Assembly (NCBI GenBank): GCA_900540475.1
Contig: UQGG01000010.1
Span: forward strand, 90,920 to 154,919
Direction of reading: 5' to 3'
DNA length: 64,000 nt
From: an uncultured Robinsoniella sp.
Lineage (GTDB): Bacteria; Bacillota; Clostridia; Lachnospirales; Lachnospiraceae
Positions 34,001-43,255 of the stretch are shown here, one piece after another (the stretch's first letter is position 1; each line of letters begins with the position of its first letter). Made by a program: the position numbers and the translations under genes. The notes under the pieces were generated by a model that did no database searches, was not told the origin of the DNA, and saw nothing but the letters and a program-made list of their open reading frames with translations.

Positions 34001-37000
34001 ACCGGATTACCAGGCGTGCCGTACTGATCAACCGGATAGATCTGGCAGGTCAGTACCCCTGTCTGTTCTGCCTCTATGGAGGGTTCTGGCGTGATAACCG
34101 TTTTACCACTGCCGGCATAATTCCATCGATAGAGGGTCTCTCCTTCACTGTCTCCATCCGGATCTTCAAAATCGTAGCTGATGCTGACAGTCTCACCTGT
34201 CTGATAGCTTTGCTGGGAGAATGCGGGATTAACTGCACCTGGTCTTTGATTTTCTAACCCTGTAAAAGAAATCGGTTCTAATGCCTCTACTTCTTCATAA
34301 GTAAGTGACGCATCCCCTGCTTTCAGTCCTGCGAAAGTAATGGTTTTTTCTCTGTCGTTGGTTTCCCATCCGGCAAACCCGATCTTATATGCATCACTCA
34401 GGGGTGGATCCGTGATATCCGTTACATGCTGCCACGCACCCTCCTCCAGTCTGTAATCCAGAGAAATTCCCGCCTCTGTTTTTGTAATTCCCAGATATGC
34501 ACCAGAGACCTCATTTTCGGCAGAATTCCCACCAGTCTCAGCAGCCGTGCCATTTGCCTCCACTACAGTGGCAATGCCATCATAATGAGACTTTTTTCCG
34601 ATGGTTACATAATTGTCGTCATCCTGATACAGGATAAAGGAGCCGGTATCCCACTGGCCGTTTTCTTTCACCGGAAGGTTATCTGCCTTTATAACCGTCC
34701 GCATGTTCTCTTTGTTGATCGATTCCGGTATATCATATAAAAATAAGTTTTTTACAGTGTTGCTGTCCTGGTAGAGATCACCAGTCTGCAGATCAATGGT
34801 TACGCCTTCCGGATTGAGCGTATAGTTATTTTTATCTTCTCTTACAATGGAAAACTGCTTATTCAAGGTATCTGTATTCGGCAGCGCAATAATAACTGCT
34901 TTTCTTGCCCTGTTATTCCCTGCTGAAGCATTTACCCAGATAATCCCGCTTTTATGAGCTGTTAATAAACCATTCTCATCAATTGACGCCGTATCCGATC
35001 CTTCCTCTGTTTTGAAGTCCGTTACAGACCAGGTGATTGCGGCTTCCGGATCCGTAACTGCGGTAAACTGATAAGCCCTGTTTTCCCCATCCAGGTTTTC
35101 CTCATCCAAAAGGAGGTTATCTTCTCCCTCAATGGTTACGGATACCGTTTCTGACGGTGTTCCGTTCCCCACCGTCAGTTCCAGTGAATTTGAACGTATT
35201 ATCGTTCCGTTCCATTCGTAATAGGCAAATATCTGTGAGCTGCCATTGGCCTTCCCGGTTATATTTACATTGTCATCCACAGAGATGATATCAGGATTTG
35301 TACTTGCGTAGTGAATTTGTCTCACCGGGTCCGCTGCCGGCTGGTTTCGGTCAGACACCATTTTAATCTCTTTATCCCGAATTACCAGATTCTCATCTGA
35401 CATTCCCGGATGCTTTACTGCATACAGCTTTAAGCCATCATCGTATGTATTCCCCTCTATCAATACGTTTTTACATTTGGTAAACTCATATGCATTGTCC
35501 TGGGGGTTTTCGTGCTTATCCCCAGAGGAAGTCATTGCTAATTTCCTGGTTTCTCCTACGTTTACTGCATTTTGACCGGATTCAATCTGAATTTGAATAT
35601 CCGGGTCGGTCCTTAGAATTTTATTATTACGGATGGTCAAATTCTCTACACTCTCCGCCTTAACTACTGTATCGTTATTCATATGGAAGGTGTTTCCTTC
35701 GATCAGAATATTCTTATGAATGGGATTATTTTCTGATGGCAGTCCCCCGCCTTTTGTAACCGGGTGAATATAAATTGCCGATGCATATTCCCACTCGGTC
35801 TGGCCCGTAGATTTAATGTAAAAGGTATTATTCCGGATAGTCATATCACGGATGGGACCTGATTCATACCACTCATTGGAATCGTTGGATAAGTAAATGC
35901 TTGCCATGGACATATTTAAAAATGTATTGTCCTCAATCAACACCTTATTTCTGGTGGTACACAGAATTCCTCTGGTAGGCACATTTTTAAACGTACACCC
36001 TTTTACGGTAACCTTTGGAGCATAGGTAACATTTTCCGCTACAAATTTAGGCTGTCCGCCAATCTGTTCCGACAGATTGGCCGGCAGTTCTTCCTGAAAT
36101 TTAATGATCATTGTTCTCAGGTCATTTCCATCCTCACCCGGATTGGATACGACTTCTGAAACCGTATAGAGTGTTTCGTGATCCGTGGATTCTAAAGTAT
36201 CCCTGGTAAAAAAGGCAACCTGGTCACCCACATGATACTGCGGAAATCCGCCCTGCTGAGTATGGATATATTTCAGTAGAAGGGTATGTTCATCCCTTTT
36301 CTGTTCCACTCTGGTAAACGTTCCATGTAAATTGATGGGATCGTCATGAGGATTTGAAAAATTACAGTTTTCTATACTAATCTCTCCTGCTGCACCGGAT
36401 GCATGGATAATATCTGCAAAACTGACTGTATAGTGACCAGAATTTTCTCTGGGCATAAAGTTACAGTTCCGATACGTTACATTGGTGGTCATCTGCAGAA
36501 GCCATCCGAATCCATGCATAAAATGTACATTTACATTTTGAACCAGCACATCCTGGCTCTCCCAGGTAAATGCCCCTGCCGTTTCACGATAAGCACTGCT
36601 TGAAAGCTCCAGCATCATCCCCTCTTTCTGCATGGATGGTCTGGCTGACTGATAGGTAATTCTTATTTTTGTATCGCTTAATTTAGTGATGTCTGAGACA
36701 TTGTTAAAAGGAGAATCCGAAGTTGCATACCTCCTTGTCATTTCCTCTTCTGGAAGATGCCCTACAATAGCATATGCATTATGAATTCCGGTTTCTGTCC
36801 AGTAGCGCTCTCCTGTATACGGACTTGGTTCACTCTGCCATTCAATCGTGTTTCCCTTGATTTCAAACGGAAAACAGGAGGGAATAAAGAAATCAGTATA
36901 CTGTTTACCGCCTTCTGTCCCCAGTTCTGTTATGGTCATTTCTGAAACTGTAGGTACTGCAAAGTCCCATGAAAAATTCTGCAGCGTAACATTTCTGGAA

Positions 37001-37440
37001 TCTACCACTGCAAGCGCCATCATGTTTCCGTGCATCATAAATAAGGAGTTATTTCCCTCGACTGTTAAATTCTCATGACCATCGATTAATATGCCAATCG
37101 TCTTTTGAGGGCTTTGGATACTGTTTGTATTAGAAGTGTGATATTCTCTTACCTGAGCATGATCTTTATAGATGTGATATTCACCCTTTGGAAAATTCAG
37201 CGTCACTGATTCCCCGTCTTTTTCCATTGTTTTAGCTGCCTGAAGGGCATCCCATACTGCCTCAGTACTGTCCTTTACTCCCGTTGGGTCCGCCCCATAA
37301 TCGGTTACGTCAATTACATACTCTTTTCCGGCTTTCACCGGTTCCTTTTCCCCTGCTGCTGCGCTTAACGAAGGCAGCAGCATACTGACTGCCAGTAACA
37401 CTGCAATAAAGATGTTTACCTGTTCTTTTCTCCTTTTCAT
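31099..37440 (-). CDS. Secreted multidomain GH110-like alpha-galactosidase
   Basis: 2,113 residues. Signal peptide (1-26). Residues about 40-650 form a right-handed beta-helix with GH110 features: VTDYGADPTGVKDSTEAV, FPKGEYHIYKD, LTVEGNNSLFMMHGNMMAL, LQNFSWDFAVP and the Asp pair in NPHDDPINLHGTF (about 362-374), comparable with DDAINVHG of blood-group B alpha-1,3-galactosidases. Then Ig-like and jelly-roll modules (700-1040), cadherin-like beta-sandwiches (about 1155-1500), an NPCBM domain (about 1557-1700), two repeat domains of the InlB/Flg_new type (NGYTFSGWYKD, KGYQFSGWYRD), a Big_2 Ig domain (about 1863-1943) and a C-terminal Fn3-like domain rich in Lys. No LPXTG. ATG at 37440 follows GGAGGG. 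GH110 assignment is by motif only. Confidence 0.8.
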   Translation of the reverse strand: MKRRKEQVNIFIAVLLAVSMLLPSLSAAAGEKEPVKAGKEYVIDVTDYGADPTGVKDSTEAVWDALQAAKTMEKDGESVTLNFPKGEYHIYKDHAQVREYHTSNTNSIQSPQKTIGILIDGHENLTVEGNNSLFMMHGNMMALAVVDSRNVTLQNFSWDFAVPTVSEMTITELGTEGGKQYTDFFIPSCFPFEIKGNTIEWQSEPSPYTGERYWTETGIHNAYAIVGHLPEEEMTRRYATSDSPFNNVSDITKLSDTKIRITYQSARPSMQKEGMMLELSSSAYRETAGAFTWESQDVLVQNVNVHFMHGFGWLLQMTTNVTYRNCNFMPRENSGHYTVSFADIIHASGAAGEISIENCNFSNPHDDPINLHGTFTRVEQKRDEHTLLLKYIHTQQGGFPQYHVGDQVAFFTRDTLESTDHETLYTVSEVVSNPGEDGNDLRTMIIKFQEELPANLSEQIGGQPKFVAENVTYAPKVTVKGCTFKNVPTRGILCTTRNKVLIEDNTFLNMSMASIYLSNDSNEWYESGPIRDMTIRNNTFYIKSTGQTEWEYASAIYIHPVTKGGGLPSENNPIHKNILIEGNTFHMNNDTVVKAESVENLTIRNNKILRTDPDIQIQIESGQNAVNVGETRKLAMTSSGDKHENPQDNAYEFTKCKNVLIEGNTYDDGLKLYAVKHPGMSDENLVIRDKEIKMVSDRNQPAADPVRQIHYASTNPDIISVDDNVNITGKANGSSQIFAYYEWNGTIIRSNSLELTVGNGTPSETVSVTIEGEDNLLLDEENLDGENRAYQFTAVTDPEAAITWSVTDFKTEEGSDTASIDENGLLTAHKSGIIWVNASAGNNRARKAVIIALPNTDTLNKQFSIVREDKNNYTLNPEGVTIDLQTGDLYQDSNTVKNLFLYDIPESINKENMRTVIKADNLPVKENGQWDTGSFILYQDDDNYVTIGKKSHYDGIATVVEANGTAAETGGNSAENEVSGAYLGITKTEAGISLDYRLEEGAWQHVTDITDPPLSDAYKIGFAGWETNDREKTITFAGLKAGDASLTYEEVEALEPISFTGLENQRPGAVNPAFSQQSYQTGETVSISYDFEDPDGDSEGETLYRWNYAGSGKTVITPEPSIEAEQTGVLTCQIYPVDQYGTPGNPVLAETVIGAGEGTTALKSLKVNGQLLYKKGTEQKEFTINIPAGLEKAELSYESVNNEIGVTEITRNGIPLEEELKNSDNLVIPIEDGDIYSIKRSDTDMYAIHMKIIEENNTQIQGISLEELGFSAEEPQDKSYFLNADTAVSSGTLVITADDRIGKVEVREGEYRRELDLKKDGSTWSVPVTFMNGLNSYYVQITAKDGITMKQHMIHVNYEADTKAFLTEIQINGKALENFESNHLQYRTTLEEGVQALGVSTVPNAGADTKIVINDEITQGNEAVSSHLQKGENLVKIIVTAPDGINKAIYSIKAILPYEENVKIEELLLDEKNVAANFPEDNTITEYIPGDTVKVRAAAQDNGAKVELFCGNQKAEGIRLAEGEFTVFRQDSQIRVKVTARDGKTTEEKVINLKKAAYLSDLTYEPGATVGYGEIQKDKSSSGNTLRLGDDLGNPVVFQKGIGTHAESVIEYDISGKEFEKLEGYAGVDYAQYHAEYGSVQFQIFVDGEKKFDSGVMLQKTPMKKVDLDIKGASRITLKALAGENNWNDHADWSDMKMLSEFKEQPIIEFSQIIRQPEHGRITSSIEGTKITAGSKVTYTFTPEEGYRLKSAFLNGDIINPENNIYTIENVDKDITVTAEFEQIPIPQFTVTFQSNGGSLIENQRIQENEKIARPADPIRNGYTFSGWYKDTSCTSVWNFESDRITSDTTLYAKWIKEAVPSPVKVNQITLNKKSATLGLKDSMKLSASVLPANARDKTVTWSSSDSRVAVVDHTGKVTAKGAGEATINVTANDGSKVTDHCRIKVGYHITYKLNKGRNSIANPSVYTSGQSVKLSKPARKGYQFSGWYRDSKFKKKIIRISKGTKGNLTLYAKWSRIKTGKVEKLELSSKKKGKLKVSFKKVSKASGYQIVYADNKKFKKSHKIDVNRNRTSRTISKLKKGSYYVKVRAYKMDSRDKRMYGTYSIVKRIRIK

Positions 37441-37591
37441 TGGCACCCTCCTTGAATTTACTGTATGATAAATTAATTATATCCAGGGCATGTACTTATT
37501 TACATACAATATTCACAGGAGATTATTCGAATTTATTAACTAACTTCTGGCGTCGCTGTGGGTGTTGCGGCTAGAAAGTATGACATTCCTA

Positions 37592-37999
37592 TTACTTGTA
37601 CCGATCATAGTATTTTTCTGCCGAATCAGAATCCATTTTAAAGCGTTTTTGCAGCTTTTCTATGATTCGTTCATGAAGGATTCCCTCCTCAATGTTATCC
37701 TGGATAAATAATTTTATTCCTTGTTGGATTCCTTGTTCCATTCCTTCCTCCATCCCCTCTTTTTTTGCTATATATATAAGATGGTTATAATCACGGATTG
37801 CCTTTTCTCTGGATTCATATTCAACTCTTTTTTTGTCGTCAGCACTGATATTTTTTAAAATCTGAAATGCTTCGTTTATGTATTCGTTTTTCTCTGCCAT
37901 TTCCCTGAAATCCTCCTCCCGTTTTCCGTTTAGGAATTTCGCCCATTGAAGCAGTTCATTTTTCATCTGAATATTAGTTACCTGGGGCGAATTTTTCAT
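37592..37999 (-). CDS. Stand-alone C-terminal Rpn/PD-(D/E)XK transposase-family protein
   Basis: 135 residues that match by eye only the C-terminal part of the Rpn family (recombination-promoting nuclease, PD-(D/E)XK 'putative transposase', usually about 300 residues): LLQWAKFLNGKREEDFREMA, NEYINEAFQILKNIS, RDYNHLIYIAKKEGMEEGMEQG read in pieces. The Gly-Met-Glu repeats before a final helical segment are typical. The nuclease core is absent here and is not found in any frame of the 350 bp upstream. Yet the gene has its own promoter and a strong AGGAGG site, so it is not simply debris. In E. coli the separately made C-terminal product of rpn genes restrains the full-length toxin; a similar role is possible. 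Confidence 0.75.
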   Translation of the reverse strand: MKNSPQVTNIQMKNELLQWAKFLNGKREEDFREMAEKNEYINEAFQILKNISADDKKRVEYESREKAIRDYNHLIYIAKKEGMEEGMEQGIQQGIKLFIQDNIEEGILHERIIEKLQKRFKMDSDSAEKYYDRYK

Positions 38000-38058
38000 T
38001 GTTAGTCCTCCTCTTACTGAAAGGCAGTTTTCCTTGCAGCGTAAGAAGGTTTAGATCT

Positions 38059-38087
38059 ATTATAACGACTTACGGCAAGCATAGCAA
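38059..38087 (-). promoter_or_regulatory. Promoter of the short Rpn-type gene
   Basis: Minus-strand TTGCTA (38082-38087), 17 bp, TATAAT (38059-38064), start point about 50 bases ahead of the ATG. Confidence 0.65.
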
Positions 38088-38124
38088 CGCCTTATATTGA
38101 ATTGTTATGTCTGTTGGAATTGAT

Positions 38125-38140
38125 CTGGCGGAACCGCCAG
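38125..38140. other. Short perfect hairpin in the intergenic gap
   Basis: CTGGCGG-AA-CCGCCAG (7-bp arms). The rest of the gap between the Rpn-type gene and the DUF4474 gene (38000-38348) is AT-rich with several TATAAT-like strings and no recognisable coding sequence. Confidence 0.45.
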
Positions 38141-38348
38141 TGATTAGAATATTTCTACTTATCATCTTAACACAACATATATTATAATGCAACTTATTTT
38201 TAAAATTAGTTACTTATAATTTATTTTTAGAGTAGTTTCTTACGTTCTTTGGTAATCCGCTCTTATTGCTAATTCCCCCATATAACATCCCGCAATTACA
38301 TTCCAAATGCCGTTCTCCTGCATATAAATAATGGTAAGGGATTTTATT

Positions 38349-39278
38349 ATGAGGTACATTATGTATATTCTTCTTTATCTGCTGTATACACTGATAGCCG
38401 TCTGCCTGGTTCTGATCTATTACAGACGGAAGCAAATGATAAAAAAGGTATCCACACTCACGGACTACGAAAAAAAAGTACTGCTCAGCCGATCTGTCAA
38501 GCCCTTTGGACTGGTGTGGCATTCCGGGAAACATATTTTTACCACGTCTGTAAATGACCGGAATCAAAACAGCGGATATACGGGGATTTTTGATGAAAAA
38601 GCATCCCGCTGCCACATTCTTTTCGACTGTGAGCCTGTCTACTTTGAATACCAGGGGAAGACCTGGCTGATTGAGTTCTGGAAAGGGCAGTACGGAATCC
38701 ATACGGGTGCAGAAATAGGCGTCTATGTCGCAGATCACCTTGTATCATCTGTATTCCTCAATGAAATACATTTTGAAAACGTTTCCCAAAGTGAAATGCT
38801 GCGTTTTTCTTTCAGGCTCTTGCAGGGAACAGACACCCTCTTTACCGTATCCCCCATGTACCGAAGATTATCCGGCTTTCTTACGGGGCATCTGTCCAGT
38901 CCGGATTCCCTTAGAATGCAGATATCCATTACATTTCCCAACACCGGCATGATGGATGCCTTTGTTGACAGCCTGTTAATCCTGGGCTATGAGTTAAGCG
39001 ACCTGTCTCTCTACCAGCTGACTGCAGCGTTTTGCTTTACCTCCCCCAGATCTGTACCGGAAAAAGTCCCCGCATCCCGTAATAAGGGTATGAAAATATT
39101 TTCCGGGAGCTACTGGCTTACTGTCACAAACCGGATGTGCATGAAATCCTACCTGTTGCTGACCCGTCCTTTTGAGGATACCCAGGACCGCCTCATCTAT
39201 CTGCTGTTCTACCTGCCGCCCCTCTATCATAAAATCGTCTGCATGGGAATCTCCAGCAAACGTTTCCGGCTGCCATGA
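38349..39278 (+). CDS. DUF4474-domain membrane protein
   Basis: 309 residues. One N-terminal membrane anchor (about 2-24, YIMYILLYLLYTLIAVCLVLI) then a soluble domain. The segment RCHILFDCEPVYFEYQGKTW followed by LIEFWKGQYGIHTGAEIGVY (about 90-130) is the hallmark of DUF4474, a domain of unknown function found in Clostridia. ATG at 38349 is chosen because TAAGGGA precedes it; an ATG six codons upstream has no site. It overlaps the metallophosphoesterase gene by 4 bp (ATGA), so the two are translationally coupled and probably work together, perhaps on a membrane lipid or envelope substrate. No function can be assigned. Confidence 0.8.
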   Translation: MRYIMYILLYLLYTLIAVCLVLIYYRRKQMIKKVSTLTDYEKKVLLSRSVKPFGLVWHSGKHIFTTSVNDRNQNSGYTGIFDEKASRCHILFDCEPVYFEYQGKTWLIEFWKGQYGIHTGAEIGVYVADHLVSSVFLNEIHFENVSQSEMLRFSFRLLQGTDTLFTVSPMYRRLSGFLTGHLSSPDSLRMQISITFPNTGMMDAFVDSLLILGYELSDLSLYQLTAAFCFTSPRSVPEKVPASRNKGMKIFSGSYWLTVTNRMCMKSYLLLTRPFEDTQDRLIYLLFYLPPLYHKIVCMGISSKRFRLP

Positions 39279-40159
39279 GCTACTATACACGTCTTAGTAA
39301 GGCGTTTGAAGATGCACTGCATCTGCCGCTTACACCTGATTCGAAATATATTCTAATGAGTGACTGCCACCGGGGCAACGGCACCTCTACGGATAATTTC
39401 TTAAAAAACCAGAATCTGTTTTTTGCAGCACTTCAATATTATTATATGAATAATTTTACTTATATTGAGCTGGGCGACGGCGATGAACTCTGGGAAAACC
39501 GTTCCATGGCTCAGATTATAAACATACACAGCAACACCTTCTGGCTGATGTCTAAGTTTTATGAAGAAAACCGACTTTACCTGATCTACGGCAACCATGA
39601 CATTATGAAGAGCTTTCCCGGATATACCAAACGTAACTGTACGGTCTATTACTGTCCGGAATCCAGAAACTATACCCCGTTACTGCCTGGGATAAAGTTT
39701 TATGAAGGTCTGATTCTGGATGTCATACCGGGTATTCATGATGTTTACCTTGCCCATGGCCATCAGGCTGATTTTTTCAATACAAAGCTCTGGCATCTGT
39801 CCCGCTTCCTGGTTCGCTATCTGTGGCGTCCATTAGAATACATCGGTATTCTGGACCCTACCAGCGCAGCTAAAAATAACATCCGGAAACGTAAAATAGA
39901 ACAAAATCTAAGCACCTGGGCAAAAAATGAAGGGCACATCCTGATAACCGGCCATACCCACCGCCCGATGCTGGCAGATGTATCGGAAACACCGTTCTTT
40001 AACACAGGCAGCTGCGTTCATCCCAGATGCATAACCGGAATCGAAATTGAAAAACACTGTTTTACCCTGGTTAAATGGACCTACTGCACCAGGAAAGACT
40101 TTACCGTTGCGATCTGCAGGGAGGTATTAGCCGGTCCTATTTGCATTAATGAATATTGA
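39275..40159 (+). CDS. Calcineurin-like metallophosphoesterase
   Basis: 294 residues with the metal-binding motif series of the family: SDCHRGNG (about 29-36), GDGDELW (about 67), GNHD (about 106), HGHQADF (about 164) and GHTHRPM (about 226). These place two metal ions for hydrolysis of a phospho-mono- or diester. The order resembles LpxH-like and UDP-diacylglucosamine hydrolase relatives, but Firmicutes have no lipid A, so the substrate is open. No signal peptide. It starts inside the stop of the DUF4474 gene (ATGA overlap). Confidence 0.88.
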   Translation: MSYYTRLSKAFEDALHLPLTPDSKYILMSDCHRGNGTSTDNFLKNQNLFFAALQYYYMNNFTYIELGDGDELWENRSMAQIINIHSNTFWLMSKFYEENRLYLIYGNHDIMKSFPGYTKRNCTVYYCPESRNYTPLLPGIKFYEGLILDVIPGIHDVYLAHGHQADFFNTKLWHLSRFLVRYLWRPLEYIGILDPTSAAKNNIRKRKIEQNLSTWAKNEGHILITGHTHRPMLADVSETPFFNTGSCVHPRCITGIEIEKHCFTLVKWTYCTRKDFTVAICREVLAGPICINEY

Positions 40160-40167
40160 TGATACTG

Positions 40168-40211
40168 GGGGGTGGCTGTACTGCATGCCTATACAAAGCG
40201 ACTCACTCAGC
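40168..40211 (+). other. G/C-block inverted repeat after the phosphoesterase gene
   Basis: GGGGGG and CTG on the left pair with CAG and CCCCCC on the right, leaving a 3-nt bulge and a long loop. No T-run follows. It may be a weak terminator or mRNA 3' structure. Confidence 0.35.
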
Positions 40212-40243
40212 CCCCCAATCCATATCCGCAGTCACATAATTTA

Positions 40244-40272
40244 TTGCTTTTTCTCCCTAAAGATTATATAAT
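40244..40272 (+). promoter_or_regulatory. Promoter of the c-di-GMP signalling gene
   Basis: TTGCTT (40244-40249), 17 bp, TATAAT (40267-40272), about 30 bp before the ATG at 40304. Confidence 0.75.
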
Positions 40273-40303
40273 ATTACATAGCAAATGCGGAAAGGGGTTC
40301 CCC

Positions 40304-42376
40304 ATGAAAAACAAATCATGTATCTTAAAATCTTTGTTCTTTTTATGCCTGCTTTTATGCTGCTTTTCCCTTCTTTCCCAACCTGTACGCGCTTCCGAAA
40401 AAGTACGTATCGGTTACTACGAGGACGGAGATTACATGAGCCGCAACAGCAATGGTAATTATGCTGGATTTAACTTTGAATATCTGCAGCAAATAGCAAA
40501 ATATACCGGCTGGGACTATGAGATTGTGGATGCAAAAAGCTTTACCTCTGCATATGATATGTTGATTTCAGGTGAAATTGATCTGCTGCCTGGCTTATAC
40601 TTAACCGAAGAGCGGGAAAAGGATATTCTGTTTCCGGACAGTGCCATGTGCAATATTTACACCACACTGAACTTACGCTGTGATGATACCCGCTATGACT
40701 ATGAGGACTTTTCCTCTTTTGAAGGCATGAAGGTGGGGGTTATCCAGGATAGCGTAGATGCGGAGAATTTTAGATCTTATTGTAAGACAAATGATATTAA
40801 GGCAGAGATTTTTCCCTATGCGGAAACCCAGAACCTTCTAGATGCTCTGGATGATCATACTTTAGATGCCATCGCCATCACCCATCTGGGAAAAAACAGT
40901 ACCTACCGCAGCATCGCCCAGTTTTCTCCGAGCCCCATTTATATGGCTGTTACGAAAAGCCGGACAGATCTGCTGACCCAGTTAAATGCTACATTAAACC
41001 GTATTAAATTAAGAGATCCTAATTATGATATAAAACTGTATGAAAAGTATTTTTCCGTCAGTTCAGCACAGGAACCTGTCTTTTCCCAATCGGAGAAGGC
41101 ATTTATCCGGGAAACCGCTCCGATTAATGTGGTTTACAGTTCCAACCGCACTCCCTTAAGTTATTTAAATTCTGTAACAGGCAAGTTCTCCGGAGTAGTG
41201 GCAGACCTGTTTCAAATGATCAGTGATGCAACAGGGCTTCATTTTAACTATACTCCCAAAGAAAACTATACGGACATGCTTGCTTCGGTGAAAGACGGTT
41301 CCGCCGAGGTGATTGCCGGGGCAGCCAATGACTACCTCTGGTCCGCAAAGAATCATCTTTCCACAACCTCCTATTTTCTCCGTGCTCCTGTAGCAATGAT
41401 CAGCGCCAACCGGCAGACACCTTCCCCGGTACTGGCATTGTCAGACGGATCATTTCTCTCTGATAGCATTGCCGGAGATAATAAGGATAAGAAAATTCTG
41501 TATTATGACTCTGTGGAAGATTGTTTTGAAGCCTTAGCCAAAGGTGATGCAGATATTACTTATTCCAATACGTATATTGCGGAACACCTTTTATCTGATC
41601 CTAAATATGAACTTTTTTCCATTGTTACCATGACAAATTACTCGGATGAGATCAGTATTGGCGTATCCAGTTCTTCGGATCCCAGATTGTTTTCCATCGT
41701 GGATAAAGTATTACAATATACTTCCAATGACGTGATTAATGAGCTGGTATTAAAAAACAGTTTAAATTCCCACTCTGTCACCTGGCATGATCTGCTCTAT
41801 CAATATCCGCTGCAGACGATGCTCATTATACTTCTTATTTTTATACTGGTGGTCAGCGTATTCAGTTACATCCTGATTACGAAATCCAGGAATCACCGGC
41901 AAATTGAAAAGATTATGTATTTGGATGATCTGACTAACATCTGGAACTTAAATAAATTCCGTCTGGAGGCAGAGCAGATTCTAATTGCTCCCGGAAACCA
42001 GCCTTATGCCTTTATTTATGCTGACATTAATCAGTTTAAGACCATTAATGATACCTTTGGTTTTGCTGAAGGCGACCAGCTGCTGCGCAATTTTGCCAAT
42101 ATCCTCCGGGAGAGCATACGGGATGGGGAATGCTGTGCCCGGGTTTCCGCAGACCAGTTTGTGCTGATGCTGCGCTATGAAAGCTGGGATCAGCTCACTG
42201 ACCGGACGAAAGCCATGGACCAGCAGATGAATCATATCCTGGTGGAAGCCAATAAAACTTACCGGCTGATTATTATCTTCCGGTGTTTATCTCACTCAGG
42301 ATACCGATCCCCAGGATGTTTCCCAGATGCTGGATCTGGCGAATTATGCCAGAAGAAGTGCAAAGATTACCCATAA
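40304..42376 (+). pseudogene. SBP-sensor/GGDEF part of a frameshifted GGDEF-EAL gene
   Basis: Starts at ATG 40304 after AAAGGGG. Signal peptide (about 1-27), two family-3 solute-binding domains in tandem (about 30-265, KVRIGYYEDGDYMSRN; about 270-500, PINVVYSSNRTPLSYLN), a membrane helix (about 504-526) and a GGDEF domain. The GGDEF motif is degenerate: SADQF near residue 615, so cyclase activity is unlikely. After TYRLII the frame leaves the domain and runs 40 unrelated residues to a stop. The neighbouring frame continues SGVYLTQDTDPQD, restoring the domain. A single-base insertion near 42273-42281 explains this. Joined, the protein would be about 959 residues with an EAL domain. Either an inactivating mutation, phase-type switch, or sequencing error. 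Confidence 0.85.
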
Positions 42377-43184
42377 GAGCCTGACGATCAAGTACGATGC
42401 AAATATGCGCCAGGATGAATTAAACCAGCGTAAACTTGCAAATGTGATGCATGCTGCCCTGGAAAATAATGAGTTTATCCCATATTTCCAGCCTAAATAC
42501 AACATGGCTGACCATTCCATTATTGGAAGTGAAGCACTGGTCCGCTGGATTGACGAAAAAAAGGAAATCAAATATCCCGGTTCATTCATTCCCTTTTTTG
42601 AAAAAAACGGTTTTATCGTAGAAATAGATTTATATATTTACACAAATGTATGCCGGATTATCCGCTCCTGGATCGATCAGGGGCTGGATGTAAAACCGGT
42701 ATCCTGTAATTTTTCCAGACTCCATTTTCGAAATGAAGATTTTCCACAGACCCTTTGCAGGATCGCAGACCAGTATCAGGTACCTCATGAATATCTGGAA
42801 CTGGAAATTACAGAGAGTGTCGTTATGGAGAATAGAGAACGGGTTCTAGATTATCTGGACCGTTTGAAGAAGCTTCATTTTCTGATCTCCATTGATGACT
42901 TCGGCTCCGGATATTCATCTCTTGGCATGCTGCAATACCTTACCGTAGATGTAATCAAACTGGACCGCAGTTTCCTCCAGGAAGGGATCACCGAAAAGCG
43001 TATGCGCACCATCATAGAGGGAATCATAAAAGTAATTCACGGATTGAATATTTCTATCATTTGTGAAGGCGTGGAAAATAAAGAACAGGCTGAAATGCTC
43101 ATAGACATGGGCTGCCACCGGGCACAGGGATTCTATTATGCCAAACCAATGCCCCTGGAAGAATTTGAAAATCTGATCAAATAG
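42327..43184 (+). pseudogene. EAL-domain part of the frameshifted GGDEF-EAL gene
   Basis: The frame resumes the end of the GGDEF domain (before 42400) and carries an EAL phosphodiesterase domain with its catalytic set: GSEALVRW, LELEITESVVMEN, SIDDFGSGYSSL, DVIKLDRSFL and CEGVENKEQAEML. All metal-binding acids appear present, so the domain should be able to hydrolyse c-di-GMP to pGpG if made. The first ATG is inside the GGDEF remnant and has no ribosome site, so independent translation is doubtful. It belongs with the gene starting at 40304. Confidence 0.85.
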
Positions 43185-43213
43185 ACCATATCGATTAGAT
43201 GGTAAACATGCAG

Positions 43214-43255
43214 AAAAAAGGAGAGCGTTTCCCTTTGGAAACACCCTCCTTTTTT
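43214..43255. terminator. Bidirectional terminator between convergent genes
   Basis: AAAAAAGGAGAGCGTTTCC (43214-43232) and the partly matching complement (43237-43255) form a 19-bp stem with two non-canonical positions and a 4-nt loop, with A-runs on one side and T-runs on the other. It serves the EAL gene and the leftward permease gene, whose stop lies at its edge. Confidence 0.85.

Noticed and set aside
38214..38738. A 174-codon leftward frame opposite the DUF4474 gene
   Set aside because: Antisense to a gene with a recognised domain, and no ribosome site or known motif.
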